64,000 nt of DNA from Whitmania pigra (GCA_021613335.1 JAJTWR010000356.1:643501-707500); one strand, 5' to 3'. Shown: positions 1-12,208, numbered from the stretch's first letter. The notes: a model not told the origin generated them from the sequence alone. Made by a program: numbers and translations.

Positions 1-293
1 GCCATTATGGCTGGTTACCGGAGCTGCTCGCATTATCGAACTCTATAATGAATTATGGCCTTTGAATTTATTATTTAGGCACTTTATATGCTTGTGATTT
101 AAATCAAGCAATTGAAAACTATTAGGATAGAATTATTTAACTATTCATCTTTCTCTATTATAACAAGGAAATATTGTTAAAAGAATATTTGGCTCAATTT
201 TAAATTTAAATTTGGCTTATGAAGTTAATCATGCTTCTTAACCTAATGCCATGTTTGTTGCCTATCTTCACCTGTTAACTTGATGTCATCCAG
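1..293. other. Presumed intron or missed upstream exon of the PI3K gene
   Basis: This stretch lies 5' of the first exon I can support (CAG acceptor ending at 293). A short GC-richer piece at 1-57 might be exonic, but no frame matches class II PI3K convincingly. The rest is AT-rich. Confidence 0.4.
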
Positions 294-3200
294 ATGTATC
301 AGGACTGCTGCCTTCATGGAAGACCTGCAGAAGACCCTGAACGAGTTGTCCAAGTCCATCAAGTGTTTGATCGACATGTTCTGCAGGACGTTCCACAAGG
401 AATTCAGATTCAGATCCTTTGTGGCTACACAAAAAGGTGACCGACAAATATGCTGCCATTACGTATCACGTAAATTGACATTTTCCAAATAATTCATCAA
501 TTATGTTACGATTTGTATATTCACGCTTTCATTACCATTCAAATCTTGAATTAGCATTGATCATTAGCCTTTATGTTCAGTGTTTTGTCGTTATTATAAT
601 GAACAAGGCACGACAAACAAACAATACATTAATTGCCATCGAATGCACGTTACCTTAGCAACGAGAATGCTTGCAATGTTGCCAACAAGTTATGTCGATT
701 TCTGGAGCTTATAATAACTGTTCTAGGCTCAATGATGAGATAATGATTGGCAGTTATGACCTTAATTATAACGAACAGCGATGACGATGATAATATTGAT
801 GGTGGTGATGATAATGATGACGATGGTGATGATAATGACAATGATGATGATTGTACTGTTTCTCGACGTAGAGTTCTGTGACATCTCGACACTCAATGAG
901 TGCCTCCTCGTACACCTGGCCACTGCCCACAGGATTCCAAACAACTGGAAGAATGTGTGAGAACCAGCATAAATGATTCGTAATCATGCATTGTGCATTG
1001 TGCGTGCATTAAAAAATGTTTCTGTTGTTGCTGCTGTTGTTGTTGTTATTGTTATAATTATTGTTGACAGATATCTTTTGTGCTCCTTCGATCATTTAGT
1101 TTCTTGCTTTGACATTGTGTTATGTTGTGATGATTTCAACAAAAAGTATTGTTATTGTTGAATCTACACCGAATAAATTAATATCGCCACGTCTAGACAT
1201 ACGGAGTTCAACGTCCAGTGCAGGATTTTCCATGGGGGTCACCAGCTTGGCAGGGATGTCTGGACTCAGGCCATTCAACTGCCTTTGTCTGGCAATCAAA
1301 ATACTTTGAGCTGGGATGAGTGGTTAGAATTCATTATTATATATTGTTAGCTGGTAGAATTTAAGGTTTGATGATCTCTTTTGAATGAGACTTCATTTAA
1401 TAAAATAATAATATTAATAATTAATAAATAATTCCTTCATCCCAATTGACATCACTTAGGCTGACCTTTGACGACGTGAGGATATGCGATCTGCCCAGGG
1501 AAGCAAAACTCTGCTTCACTCTGATAGGCTCTCGCATGGCTCAAAATAGCACGAACGACGGACAGACACGAATCAGAAGAAATCTTGCCTGGGTGGCCAT
1601 TCAGCTCTTCAATCACCAGTTGTAAGCTGTGAATTCAATTAACTTCCCTGTTTACTATTTCTCCTTCCTGTTGCCATTATTATTATTATTATTATTATTA
1701 TTAGTAGTAGTAGTATTATGTATTATTACTGTATTGTGATCATTGTGGTTTTCATTAATATTTTTATTGTTGTTGTTATTATTAGGCATGATGTAATTGT
1801 TATTTAAATGTTATTACGGCTCTTGCTTTCTACTTGGAAAGCTTATAAATTGTATGATTTCATGCTTTGAGGTCTTCCTTGTATTTCATCAGTTCATCTT
1901 GCATCTATTCATTCGTTCATTCATGCATGCATTCATTCATTTATTCATTCGTTAGTTCGTTCATTCATTTCTTTCGTGTGACGTAAATGCTCCCTTTGTT
2001 ATAAGAGTCTTTTTAAGCAGTGTGATTTTCAGTCGTTCTTTTGATGCAAGACATGATTTCAAGACATGGCTTCCTCGTTCAAATGAGAGAAGTTTGATTG
2101 AAATTCAATCACGAATTGCAAATCACAATTTCTGGGAAACGACTTCCTGGAGTTTTAGAAATCCCCGTTTGGATGCCAAACACGTGTGATTTCTATTTGT
2201 CCACGTTTTGTCTGAGATGCTTTGAAGTCTGTGCATCTGTGTCCAATCAACTTTATGAATATTTAATTAATGAAACTTTGTCATGTCATGTGCATCTGAT
2301 TTAATTAATTATGCGATTTTTATAGTATTTGCCATAAAATGAAGTATCTGTGATTGTTCTTTGGACTTTCTATTGGAGTCTTTCCAAGATGTTCCATAAA
2401 CATCATCAAAATGAGATTTTTTTATTTAAAACGCTCAAATTGGCATCCTTGAGTTCTTTTGTCTCCTTAATGGCAACTTGTTAATTGGATGTGATATATC
2501 AATGTCTGTATGCTTGTTCACACTAATGTCCTGTGCATAACTATAATCAGATGACTTGAGTGGTTTGAATTGCTTGTCTTTCTTTTGTATTATTTGCTTT
2601 AAATTAATTGAATAATTTGCAATGATTTGTGCTTGTGAAGTGAACTGGTGCAGGGAGACCACCTACTGGGCATGTGGCCTGGCGTCTGCTCAGTGATTGC
2701 CCCAACCACGGACACAAACACCCACAGCACGAACAGCGTTCTGCTTCAGGTTTGCACTTTTTTTTTTGTGGATTAACAGCAATGGATGGATTAGTGGATG
2801 AATGAAGTGATTTTGTTCTTCACCCTTCAGTGAAAGATTTATTCATCTGTAACATTCCTTAAATTGTAAGAACATTTTTAAGAAGTAATATGAACCTTAA
2901 TAATCTATCATGACAATTTGGATTTTCCTAATAAAAAATGATCTTAAGTGATGTGTGAATTTTGATGAATAATTGAATTTCTAATTATACAATTTGCAAT
3001 TTCTTCTGCTTTATTTGAGAATTACAACTTTCGGATAAAAATTTTGATTTCATTTAGATTGGATAACGTTATTATAAATCATTTGTAACAGGTCAGTTTG
3101 CAGAATTTTGACTTTGTCTGCATGTTTCCAAAGATTGAAGAGATGAACAGGTGAGTGATCACACCTTTGAATAACTGATGCCACTAGAATAACTGTTTAT

Positions 3201-5927
3201 TAATTAATTATTTAAACCTTCAAACATTTTAAATTACTCTTTTGAGCAGCCTCTTTGTAATGCTAATGAGATGCATTATTTCATTCAGTGCAAAGCAGGA
3301 CTTTGACACTCTGCACCCAGATGATCAAAGTCTCCTGCTGTCTCTCATTGACAAGGACCCCATCGTGAAGTTGGTTTTCTTATTTACTCTTCTGTAGGAG
3401 CATCACAAAAATTATATTCCAAAATATGATTGCATTGCTTTCTTTTTCCAACTTATTTTTTAAACTTCAAACGCGTCTCGACCATTTTTCCAGGTTGAGC
3501 GAAGAGGAGAAGGAATACCTTTGGCAGAAACGCCACCATCTCTACGGGTATCCCTCTGCTCTTCCAAAGGTTCTTCAGTCCATAACTTCTTGGGCTTGGT
3601 ACTCACTCAGTGAGACGTACACGATGATCCGTGACTGGAAACCCGTGAGCCCCATGCAGTCTCTCCAGCTACTCCTGCCGAGGTTTTCCGACACCATCGT
3701 GAGGTGCATCGCGGTGGACAAACTGAGAGAACTGCCGGCAGACGACTTCTGCGACCTCCTGCCGCAACTGATACAGGCCCTCAAGTTCGAGTTTTACCAC
3801 ACGAGCGCTTTGGCCCGACTGCTCCTAGAGAGGGCGGCCACGAGCGTCCGAGTGGCCCATCATGTTTACTGGCTTTTGAAGGATGCGGCCGACGACGTGC
3901 ATCACAAGAAGAGATATCAACTCATGTTTGGTGCCCTCATGAGCGTGGTGGGAGAAAAAATGAGGCAGGAGTTTGGCAAGCAAGAAGAGCTAGTGAACAT
4001 GCTCTCTGCCATCGCCGACAAAGTCAAAGCCGCCAAAGACCGCGATGCCGTCCTTCAGAGGGAGTTGTGCAACATGTGGGACTTCCTGCAACACAAATCC
4101 GTGAGGCTGCCCACAAATCCAGGGCTGGAAATAGCCGGAGTCGATGTCAAGTCATGCTCCTTTTTCACCTCTTTCACGGTGCCACTGAAACTCGCTTTCA
4201 AGAACATCGATCCAAGAGCTGGCGACATCTACATGATGTTCAAGGCAGGAGACGATCTGAGACAAGATGCTCTGACACTTCAAATGATTAGAATCATGGA
4301 GAGATTGTGGCTTCAGGGTGGACTTGAGCTCAAGATGGTCACATTCAAATGCCTCCCAACCAGTCCAAAGAGAGGATTCGTGGAGCTAATACCGGAGTCG
4401 GAAACTTTGGGGAAGATCCAGAAGAAGCATGGTCACGGTGTCACCGGGTCGTTCAAGGACAGACCGATCGCAGAGTGGCTTCAAATGCATAATCCTTCCG
4501 AGCTCGATTACCAAGCCGCCGTGGACAACTTCACGGCAAGTTGTGCCGGCTACTGTGTGGCCACCTACATCTTGGGCGTCTGCGACAGACACAACGACAA
4601 CATCATGATCAAACACTCTGGACATATTTTCCACATCGACTTTGCCAAGTTTCTGGGAGACTTTCAGATGCTCGGGGCAATCAACAGGGATCGAACACCA
4701 TTCATCTTGACGTCCGACATGGCCTACGTCATCAATGGGGGTGATAAACCAACAGAGAGATTTCAGAAATTTGTCGATCTCTGTTGCCATGCCCTCAATA
4801 TCATACGACGAAATAGCGGCCTCTTCATTAATTTATTTTCATTGATGACACTCTCTGGAATTCCCAGGGTAAACGAAAATGCCCCTAGGTACGTCAGGGA
4901 AGCGTTGATGCCCGAAAGGTCGGATGCTGAGGCTGTTGCAGAATTCACCAGGATGGTAAACACAAGTCTGAAGTCCATCTTCACCCAGTTTAACTTTTTT
5001 ATCCACAACCTTGCACAGCTTAAATTTTCTGGACATGATGAAGGCATGCTCCTTTCTTTTGTTCCAAAAACTTACAGCATCAATACAGACGGAAGAATAC
5101 AAAATCTCGAACTGTATGGCATACAGAAACGTTACAATCCAGAAAAATTTTACATCTTCATTGTAAAAGTAGAGCGAGTGAACCAGAAAGTTCCAAACTT
5201 GGTACTGAGGAGATTTTCTGAATTCCAGGAACTCCACAGGAAGCTAGTGGCCATTTTTCCTCTCGTGCAGTGGCCTTCTCTTTCTGGAAAAATAATACTG
5301 GGAAGAGCCCACGTCAAGGCGGTTGCAGAGGCGAGAAGAGCAGAGCTCGAGGTGTTCCTTAAGTCGCTGCTCAAGATGTCGCCGGAAGTAGCAGAGCACG
5401 ATCTCGTCTACACTTTCTTCCATCCAATGTTGAGAGATGAACAGGAGAACAAAACCAACCTCCTGAAATTGAAAGAGTTACCGCCTTCTCCTGCACCGAC
5501 CGCCAACAAATACTTGAAGCCCATCGAAGGCTCCATCAAGTTGAGCATCTTTCACAAGCCGCACGGTCTCGTCGTCATGGTCATGCACGTCAAGGATTTG
5601 GGACAAACCAGCAGTGGCGAGCTGCCCAGTCCGTACGTCAAACTGTACCTCCTTCCCGACCCCATGAAGATGACCAAAAGGAAAACAAAAATTACCAAGA
5701 ATACCTCGCATCCTACCTACAACGAAATGCTCATCTACAGAATCCCACTCGACCAAGCCAGTCAGAAAGTACTCCAGGTGACGGTGTGGTCTTACGACGG
5801 ACTGAAGGAAAATGAATTCCTCGGAGGAGTCCACATACGACTGAGTGAAATCGATTTGTCAAGGGAATCTGTCGGTTGGCACAGACTACAACCTCTGCAC
5901 GTCTTGGGCATGACATCAACCACTTGA
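294..5927 (+). CDS. PIK3C2: Class II phosphoinositide 3-kinase (PIK3C2-type), 3' part, 8 exons
   Basis: Exons with matching phases: 294-436, 872-955, 1197-1322, 1460-1621, 2641-2749, 3092-3150, 3289-3369, 3494-5927 (stop TGA). The first is the least certain. Domain order: linker after the missing Ras-binding region; PI3K-type C2 (exons 2-6, with SWDEW and ELVQGDHLLGMWP); helical PIK domain (LSEEEKEYLW to VYWLLKD); lipid kinase domain (MFKAGDDLRQD, GSFKDRPIAEWL, CDRHNDNIM, HIDFAKFLG); PX (RRFSEFQELHRKL); C-terminal C2 (SPYVKLYLLPD, HPTYNEML). PX plus a second C2 after the kinase is specific to class II PI3K, which makes PI3P or PI(3,4)P2 on endosomal and plasma membranes. The start and clathrin/Ras-binding regions lie left of the window. 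The last exon alone encodes about 810 residues. The usual DFG reads DFA. Whether it is the alpha, beta or gamma type cannot be told. Confidence 0.95.
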
Positions 5928-6198
5928 CGACATTTCCGTCGAGGTCTTCGCCACGGCCGCCAGCGGGTTCCTTCACCAGTTAATCTATTTCACGAACGTC
6001 ACAGTTGGATTTCACAGAGAGACACCATTTCAGACTCTTTGTTGCATTTGTTTGATTTGATTGAGTTTACATCATGCATCCAGTGTTACCATGGCTCCAG
6101 TATTAAGCTATTTAATTGTTTCTCCGCCTGTCCATCGACAACATTTTGACATGGACTCACTGCCAGCTTGCATCTACATATTTTTTGAATGCTAATAA

Positions 6199-6282
6199 TT
6201 CTGGAGTCTGGTCTCTCAATTATTATCAATGGCATGTACTTTTCTTAAAGCCTTCGAGCAGAGGCAAGTTGTATGCCGTTAC
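6199..6282 (+). repeat. Dispersed repeat, copy 1
   Basis: It starts TTCTGGAGTCTGGTCTCTCA and aligns, with small differences, to 8265-8345 in the same orientation. One copy lies in the 3' intergenic space and the other in an intron of the transporter gene. The family is unknown. Confidence 0.7.
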
Positions 6283-7072
6283 ATTCGATGACTTTGCCTT
6301 ACACAAGTAAGTTGTCTCCTGCTGTATTCTCGGAGGCACAGTTGCTTAGACAAAATTATTTTTACAAAGGCCGGATGAATCTCATTTTCACGGCATTGTG
6401 CAACAAAAACTGAGTTGCTTATTCTGCTGTTAAAAGAGAGATGGGATGGGTTGTCACTAGACCTGGGAGCCACCAGCCAGTTTGTAGTTAAGCCGAGCTG
6501 AACAATATCAGGGCTGCCGTTGATTTTACAGCAAAGTCAAATTCAATTGTATTCAGAACAGCGGGTGACCACTTCCTTGACGGTCAGTAAGTTTAGTACA
6601 AATCGAAGAGTTGTTCTCTATAATAAGACTAATTTTAACCCAGAAAAGGTCATCATTAGTGCTTTACAGACTAAACCACATTTCCTTTGTTTATGATAAT
6701 TATGCAAAATGTACTTAAATTGGTTTACTGGACTGCAAACAGCCTTGACTTATGTTTTTTTAATTTTGTATTTAGCCTTTATTTATTTATTTGATTATAG
6801 TCCGTTGCATAACTCAGATGATTTGGATTGTATTTAGCCCAAACCTTGCAAATTACACCCCTGGTGACTTCACATCCAGATAAGGCACAAGGCACCCAAA
6901 CAAAATTGTATTTAGCCCATTTAAGGAACTTCATAATCAATCCCTACCCTAGGGCGCACCCTGGTAGTGCAGGCTGAGATGCAAACACGAAACAGTTCTT
7001 TGACTTTTGCTCAAATGGCGATAGCTCACATGACAGTTGTGCACATAAGCCCAACTGCTTCCAATCTCCAAC

Positions 7073-7148
7073 CACTTGCTACCCAAGCTCTACCCACTTG
7101 CTACCCAAGCTCTACCCACTTGCTACCCAAGCTCTACCCACTTGCTAA
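7073..7148. repeat. 22-bp tandem repeat, about 3.4 copies
   Basis: The unit ACTTGCTACCCAAGCTCTACCC is repeated head to tail. It lies in the 3' intergenic space between two converging genes and creates a spurious reading frame. Confidence 0.9.
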
Positions 7149-7447
7149 AATTCCTTCAAGCCGAGCTGGTTTCTTGGAAACCCTCGGACCCCAGGTCTAG
7201 GTGTCACTGCAAGCTTCGTGGATTTCTCCGCTGGCAGTTTCATTTCTATGCCAGCATTAAAAAAGGGCAAAATCTTGTAATAATAATAATTTATTGTAAC
7301 ATCACAATCATGAAATAAATCAAATCATTGAGAATAATTTATCAACTCATTAATTTAGTCGATTCTGAGGATTCTATGAGGAGTGTTGAGCCAACAAAAG
7401 TTGAGTGTAAAGAGGCAAAATCATAACTAAAACAGTTCATGCTGAAT

Positions 7448-10400
7448 TCACTGCATCTTTTTCTTCGTGTCCACCATTTTGTATTTGAGATTCCTTGTCA
7501 AAACCTTTAAGACGACTGCAAGGATGAGCAAAAACTCAAGGATGATGAAGGCACCTCTCCAATTCAGCTCCTGTGCAACAAGGCTGAAAGGGAGGCCAGC
7601 TGTAATTGCACCGACTGTTGGGACGAAGAATGAGAATGGTGCTTTATTATAATACAAAGTTTGCCCAGAAATAAGAAAATAATTGCAATTACATAGAATA
7701 TTAACTGTATATTGAGTGGATTCTGACTTAACAACGATTGTAGTACGATTCAAATGTGCAAAAATTCTCCAATTTCAATGTATTCCAAAAATGAGACATG
7801 AGATTCACAAAAGTAGGAAATATTAAAAGTTATAAAATGGCGGCTTACTGCTGGCTGCGAGAGATACTATGGCATGGGATGTTCCTTGGAGGTGCACGGG
7901 CGATGCCTCGATGGCCATCACTCCGTAGAGAGATATCGGGCCATAAATCCCAACGCCCATGAAGAACCCAACAATCATGATTAAGAACTGCAATAGCAAA
8001 AAATGTAATAAATATTTATTGTAATTAAATGACATTGATGAGCTAAAAGGTCGTTGCAAAAACTTACATCGGAAGAACCGGTATTCATCAAGAAGAGGAA
8101 GCAGTGCAGAGCAGTGGCAAAAACGCAGACGAAGATCGTGGTCACCATCATTCTGGGAGAGCCATGCAACGTGTTCTTACTCTAGAATGAGGAAAATAAT
8201 TGGAACCTAAGATGAAGTAAAATAATTGGAAACTAAGATGAAGTAAAATAATTGATTTGCTTTGTTCTGGAGTCTGGTCTCTCAATTATAATTGGCCTGT
8301 ACGTTTCTTAAAGCTTTCAAGCAGAAGTATGTTGTAAACCTGTTACTCCAACCCACAGTCAAATAAATGAGATATTGCATTTATAATTTGACCAATTGTG
8401 CTCAGCGGGTTTATAGAGGCTTGTTAATAAAAGTATTATAAGAATGTAAAATCAGCTTGCAATGCCACCAGCGCCCCCAGGAATCAGTGCTGTACAAATC
8501 GTTAGCTAAAGAGCATCCAAAACATGCTATGCTTGTGGTACTACTTAAATGAAATAATATAAATCAACTGGCAAAACACAAAATAAGTTTGATAATAAGA
8601 AAACATTTCTCACCCTTGCAACCAAGATGTCTGCAAAGTACCCAGATGAAACAGAGCCTACCACTCCTCCAACCTCCATGAAACTGATGAAGAGACTTCC
8701 TGTTACATTTGAATTAACCAATTAGAACTTCAGTAATCCCAAATTTAAACAGTGAAGCTGCCAGTCATTTGAAACTAATAATTGGTGACAAGATGGGAAT
8801 ATTGGTAATATGATGCGCAAATTAACAGATAATTATACAATAATTACAACAACAATAATAATAACAAATTTTAATGCAGTAATAATGTCGTACCTATGTG
8901 TTGACTGTGTTTAAGCTCTTGGATGAGGTAAAGCTGACCCCATTCCAATGCTGCAGTTCTGGCCATAAACACCAAAAAGTAAGAGATGCATATTACCCAC
9001 ATCAGAGGGCTTCTCATTAGGTCCTTCCATGTGCCTCTACCCTGCATTTGATTGGATGCTGAAATTTCAACAATTCATTGTGAGCCACCATTGTGTATTT
9101 TCAATAATAACAGCAGATGTGATGAGCAAGACAGAAATATATTGAATTATAAATTACAGATGGTTATATCTATGATTATAGCAGATGGTATCGTCAAAGT
9201 AAAACTCACCCGATTTCTCTTGGTTCAAGGCTCTGGGAACAGGCCACTCAATCATTGCAAAGATAAGGAGGCTGCCCAATACAGCTGCTATGCCTAAAAA
9301 AAAAATGATTAATGAAATTAAAATAAATGTTGTTGCAGGTCTTGTCATTAGGAAAATGTTTAGGTTAGGCAAACTAAAAAAATATCTATGTAAACAGGCA
9401 GAATGGAATCAAACCTCAAATGCAAACAGCAAACGAGAGCAAATGTCCCAACTTAACAATACATAAATGAAAGAAAGCCCGTTAAAATTAGAACGAAACA
9501 AAACAAAGTAGTTAATACGTCTGACCGATACCACCAGCAGTAATTAAAAAACAAAAAACATGTAAATACAACTAACCAGAAAACACGAAGACTGCAGGCC
9601 AAGCATGGTATGCGATGACCAATGCAACCGCAATTGGCCCAGTACACCCAGCTACATTCATTGCAGTGTTCAAAAGACCATATTTAGTAGCAAATTCATT
9701 GCTGGGAAATATCTGTCAAGACAAACAACATGGAAAATGGAAATGGTTAAACTCAGAAAACTCAACGAGTTAGAAAAATCATTCATGCTCATAAGGAGGT
9801 GTTAAAAATGTTAATAAACAAGCTCAACTATCAAAACTGGTTACTACTTAATGCAAGCAAAACTCAAGTGAAAAATAAAATCGAAATTAAAGCCAGAATT
9901 ATTTGTTAAACCACAAAAGAATGAAAGAACCAATATTTCTTAATATTTCGGTTCGCCCAATCAGACACGGGTACTTGGTACTCGTACTTAGATACTCCTA
10001 CCTCTGTACTCAGTCCCACGTCTACACTCAATCCTCATTCAAGAACAACAAATCAAACAGTAACTAGAACATTAAAATCAGAAAACTGAAAAATTATAAA
10101 GGAATGTTATTATCCTAAAAACTAAAAAGGTGTTAGTGAACCTGTAGCCAATGAACCTCCAAGGAATGACAACATACCATAAAACACGAAGCACGACTGC
10201 CAAGGATAATACTGCAAGAGAATGGCGGTCACGACGGGCCCGAGGGCACATGCCAGGTTCATCGAGGTCGAGAGAACCCCCCAGACGCATCCAAACAATG
10301 AAGGGTGTGACCACTGCAAGTAATGCAGATCAAGGTTAGCAACTGCTGGGGTAAAGGTCAAAGAGTCTCTTAAAGGTCGTCTTTCAAAAAGTGTCGTTTA

Positions 10401-11334
10401 CCATTCTCACAGCACACAATCATGCATTTTATGTGAAAAGCGTGCACTTCTTTCTATTAGCCAATTGGTTTCAAAATAATATATTTAAAAAAAAGGAAAG
10501 AAATTTCAGTAAATTAAATTTAAAAAAATAGAGAATTAAAAACATCAGTTGGTCCTTAGATGTATGGCCAATTACTGCCATTGCAGTTGTCCAGTTATGG
10601 ATGGAAAGGCCAAAATGACTCACCCCCTTGAGAATTTTTGCACAAGCAGGCCACCCTCCGCCTTGGAAAAATCCTTGCAGGAACAAGATTATTGAAAACA
10701 TTGCTGCTGATCTGAAAGCTGGAAATGAAATATGAATACTAACAAACTGAATTTAAAAAAAAAATCATCGTGTGAATCAATCCGAATCCTCATAACCACG
10801 TAACGAACCAGATGATATAATGAATAACAAATTAGGCCAACTGATTGCAAATATAAAAATATATTTATTTAATAATATTATATTTACAAAAATATTTTGA
10901 TATAGAAAGTTTTGCAAATAAATGCAATAAATAAATCTCTACCTGAGAGAGAGACTGTTAGGAGACCAGATCCAAAAAGACCAAAAACAAGAAGATATTT
11001 CACATTGACTCTGTCACATAATATACCACTAAAAAATTTGCTGATTGTATAAGCCAAGTTTTGACTGCTGGATATTAGACCTGACCAAATTTTAAAAAGT
11101 GACCATTAAGACCAACAATTAATCTCTTGAAACATAGATTTATGAAGAAAATACTTTAAAAAACGTACCCACTTCATTTTTGTCCAGGTGTAAATTTTCC
11201 ATAATTGCTGGAAGTGCAAAAGAAAAGCTTTTGCGGTTTATTATTGCAAGTGTATATCCCAGGTACATCCCAAAAAATGTTGTCCATTTCGAAATTGCAT
11301 GGTCTCCGGGTCTCTCAATTTTTTTAGAACTCAT
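7448..11334 (-). CDS. SLC37A4: Glucose-6-phosphate transporter, SLC37A4 type (ER membrane)
   Basis: Complete gene on the minus strand. Coding exons in transcript order: 11334-11169, 11080-10943, 10706-10624, then 10313-10178 or 9712-9577 (alternatives), 9293-9210, 9058-8894, 8699-8614, 8181-8068, 7987-7849, 7614-7448. With one alternative the frame closes at 1,278 nt, 425 aa, close to the human length of 429. Family marks: INRKSFSF after TM1, FQGGGWPACAKIL, LSTSMNLA, FMEVGGVVGS, YGPISLYGV and GTSHAIVSL. It is a multi-pass major facilitator protein exchanging glucose-6-phosphate for phosphate across the ER membrane. The C-terminus ends KKMQ, a KKXX ER-retrieval signal as in the human protein. 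Identity as SLC37A4 rather than SLC37A1-3 rests on the short length, the KKXX tail and close motif matches. Confidence 0.95.
8265..8345 (+). repeat. Dispersed repeat, copy 2
   Basis: Partner of 6199-6282, inside the intron between the transporter exons 8614-8699 and 8068-8181. No terminal repeats or target duplications are evident. Confidence 0.7.
9577..9712 (-). CDS. SLC37A4: SLC37A4 alternative exon 4b (duplicate of 4a)
   Basis: 136 nt, the same length and the same phases (0 in, 1 out) as the exon at 10178-10313. Acceptor CTTGACAG, donor GTTAGT. It encodes a homologous segment with YGLLNTAMNVAGCTGP in place of WGVLSTSMNLACALGP, and ends WPAVFVFSG in place of WQSCFVFYG. By hand alignment about 15 of 45 residues are identical. 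The open frame and intact splice sites argue against a dead duplicate. Including both copies would shift the frame, so the pair should be mutually exclusive. Confidence 0.88.
10178..10313 (-). CDS. SLC37A4: SLC37A4 alternative exon 4a
   Basis: 136 nt, entered in phase 0 and left in phase 1. Acceptor TTACTTGCAG, donor GTATGT. It encodes about residues 130-175, including LSTSMNLACALGP, which corresponds to the human LSTSMNLAGGLGP segment in the TM4-TM5 area. This is the copy closer to the vertebrate sequence (WSHPSLFGCVWGVLSTSMN). Confidence 0.95.
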
Positions 11335-11898
11335 TTTACAAAAGCACTAGAATTGGCATTTATAAAGCTAAAAACGCAAATTGTCCGCGTATGAGCCCTG
11401 TTTCTTTCCGTTGCGAAGCCGCCTACTCTGCCAAAAAAGATCACTGACTACTTATAAAAGTAAATTTAAGAAGGTGTTTGGTCGTATAGTAATTTAAATG
11501 CAAAGCGTCTATACATTACAGATTTAATACATTTAATAATATAAAAATGTTTATATCTTGTGAAAATTTGTAATGAAATAAATTTTTCAAGATATCTTGA
11601 TGCATACAAGCAGAGTCAATAGAGATTTATTGAAATGTTTTTAATTTGATCAAATTCAGGCAACATTTTGACGTTTTGTTAACACGAAGGACGTCTTTCA
11701 AAGTGTAACAAGAATTCAACAACTCTAATTCCTAAAAGTTAACAATAGAAGAAATGCTCCTGTTACAAACTTGACTTTCATATTCTCGGAAATTTGTTCG
11801 AAAGAAATTCATAAAAATAAATCTCAATTAATCGTTGCCGTGAAGCGGCAATTCGGGTACAGACTTCCACGTCGAGCATTTCAACTATGGAACTTAAG

Positions 11899-12075
11899 CA
11901 GGGACGTCATTTGAGGGGCAACGGCTTTAGACTAGACGCAACAAAAGGGTCACCTCCTCATGCTTTGCGAGATTTTATCTAAACCCCCCCCCCCCTGAAT
12001 TTTGGCTAGCAGAAAAAAAGTTCATCTCTCTTTGTTGTGCGAGGATTTTCTCCTTTGGCTGAAATGACGTCCCTG
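11899..12075. mobile_element. Short inverted-repeat element (MITE), hAT-like
   Basis: The left end reads CAGGGACGTCATTTGAGG and the right end, on the opposite strand, CAGGGACGTCATTTCAGC: 14 identical terminal bases. It is 177 bp long with no coding capacity and a poly-C tract inside. The flanking 8-mers AACTTAAG and AACCTAAA match at 6 of 8, consistent with an old 8-bp target duplication as made by hAT transposases. Confidence 0.75.
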
Positions 12076-12208
12076 AACCTAAAGGAACTTTTTGCTTTAT
12101 CTGATCTAATCAAGTTTACAACGATTTTTGAGTCAAAAGGCGATAAGAACATTTTTATCTTGTTAGCATTACTAGATAACCACTGGTTTCAGATATAATA
12201 AAAGAGAG

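Larger units (their letters stand above)
5928..7447. other. 3' UTR/intergenic between converging PI3K and transporter genes
   Basis: No coding exon is seen. The stretch holds one copy of a dispersed repeat (6199-6282, related to 8265-8345), three copies of the word TGTATTTAGCC (near 6766, 6830 and 6908), a SINE-like fragment near 6863-7005 related to 53400-53640, and a 22-bp tandem repeat at 7073-7148. Confidence 0.6.

Noticed and set aside
3704..4291. 195-aa plus-strand frame inside the PI3K exon
   Set aside because: It is a shadow of the real kinase frame; its sequence has no family resemblance.
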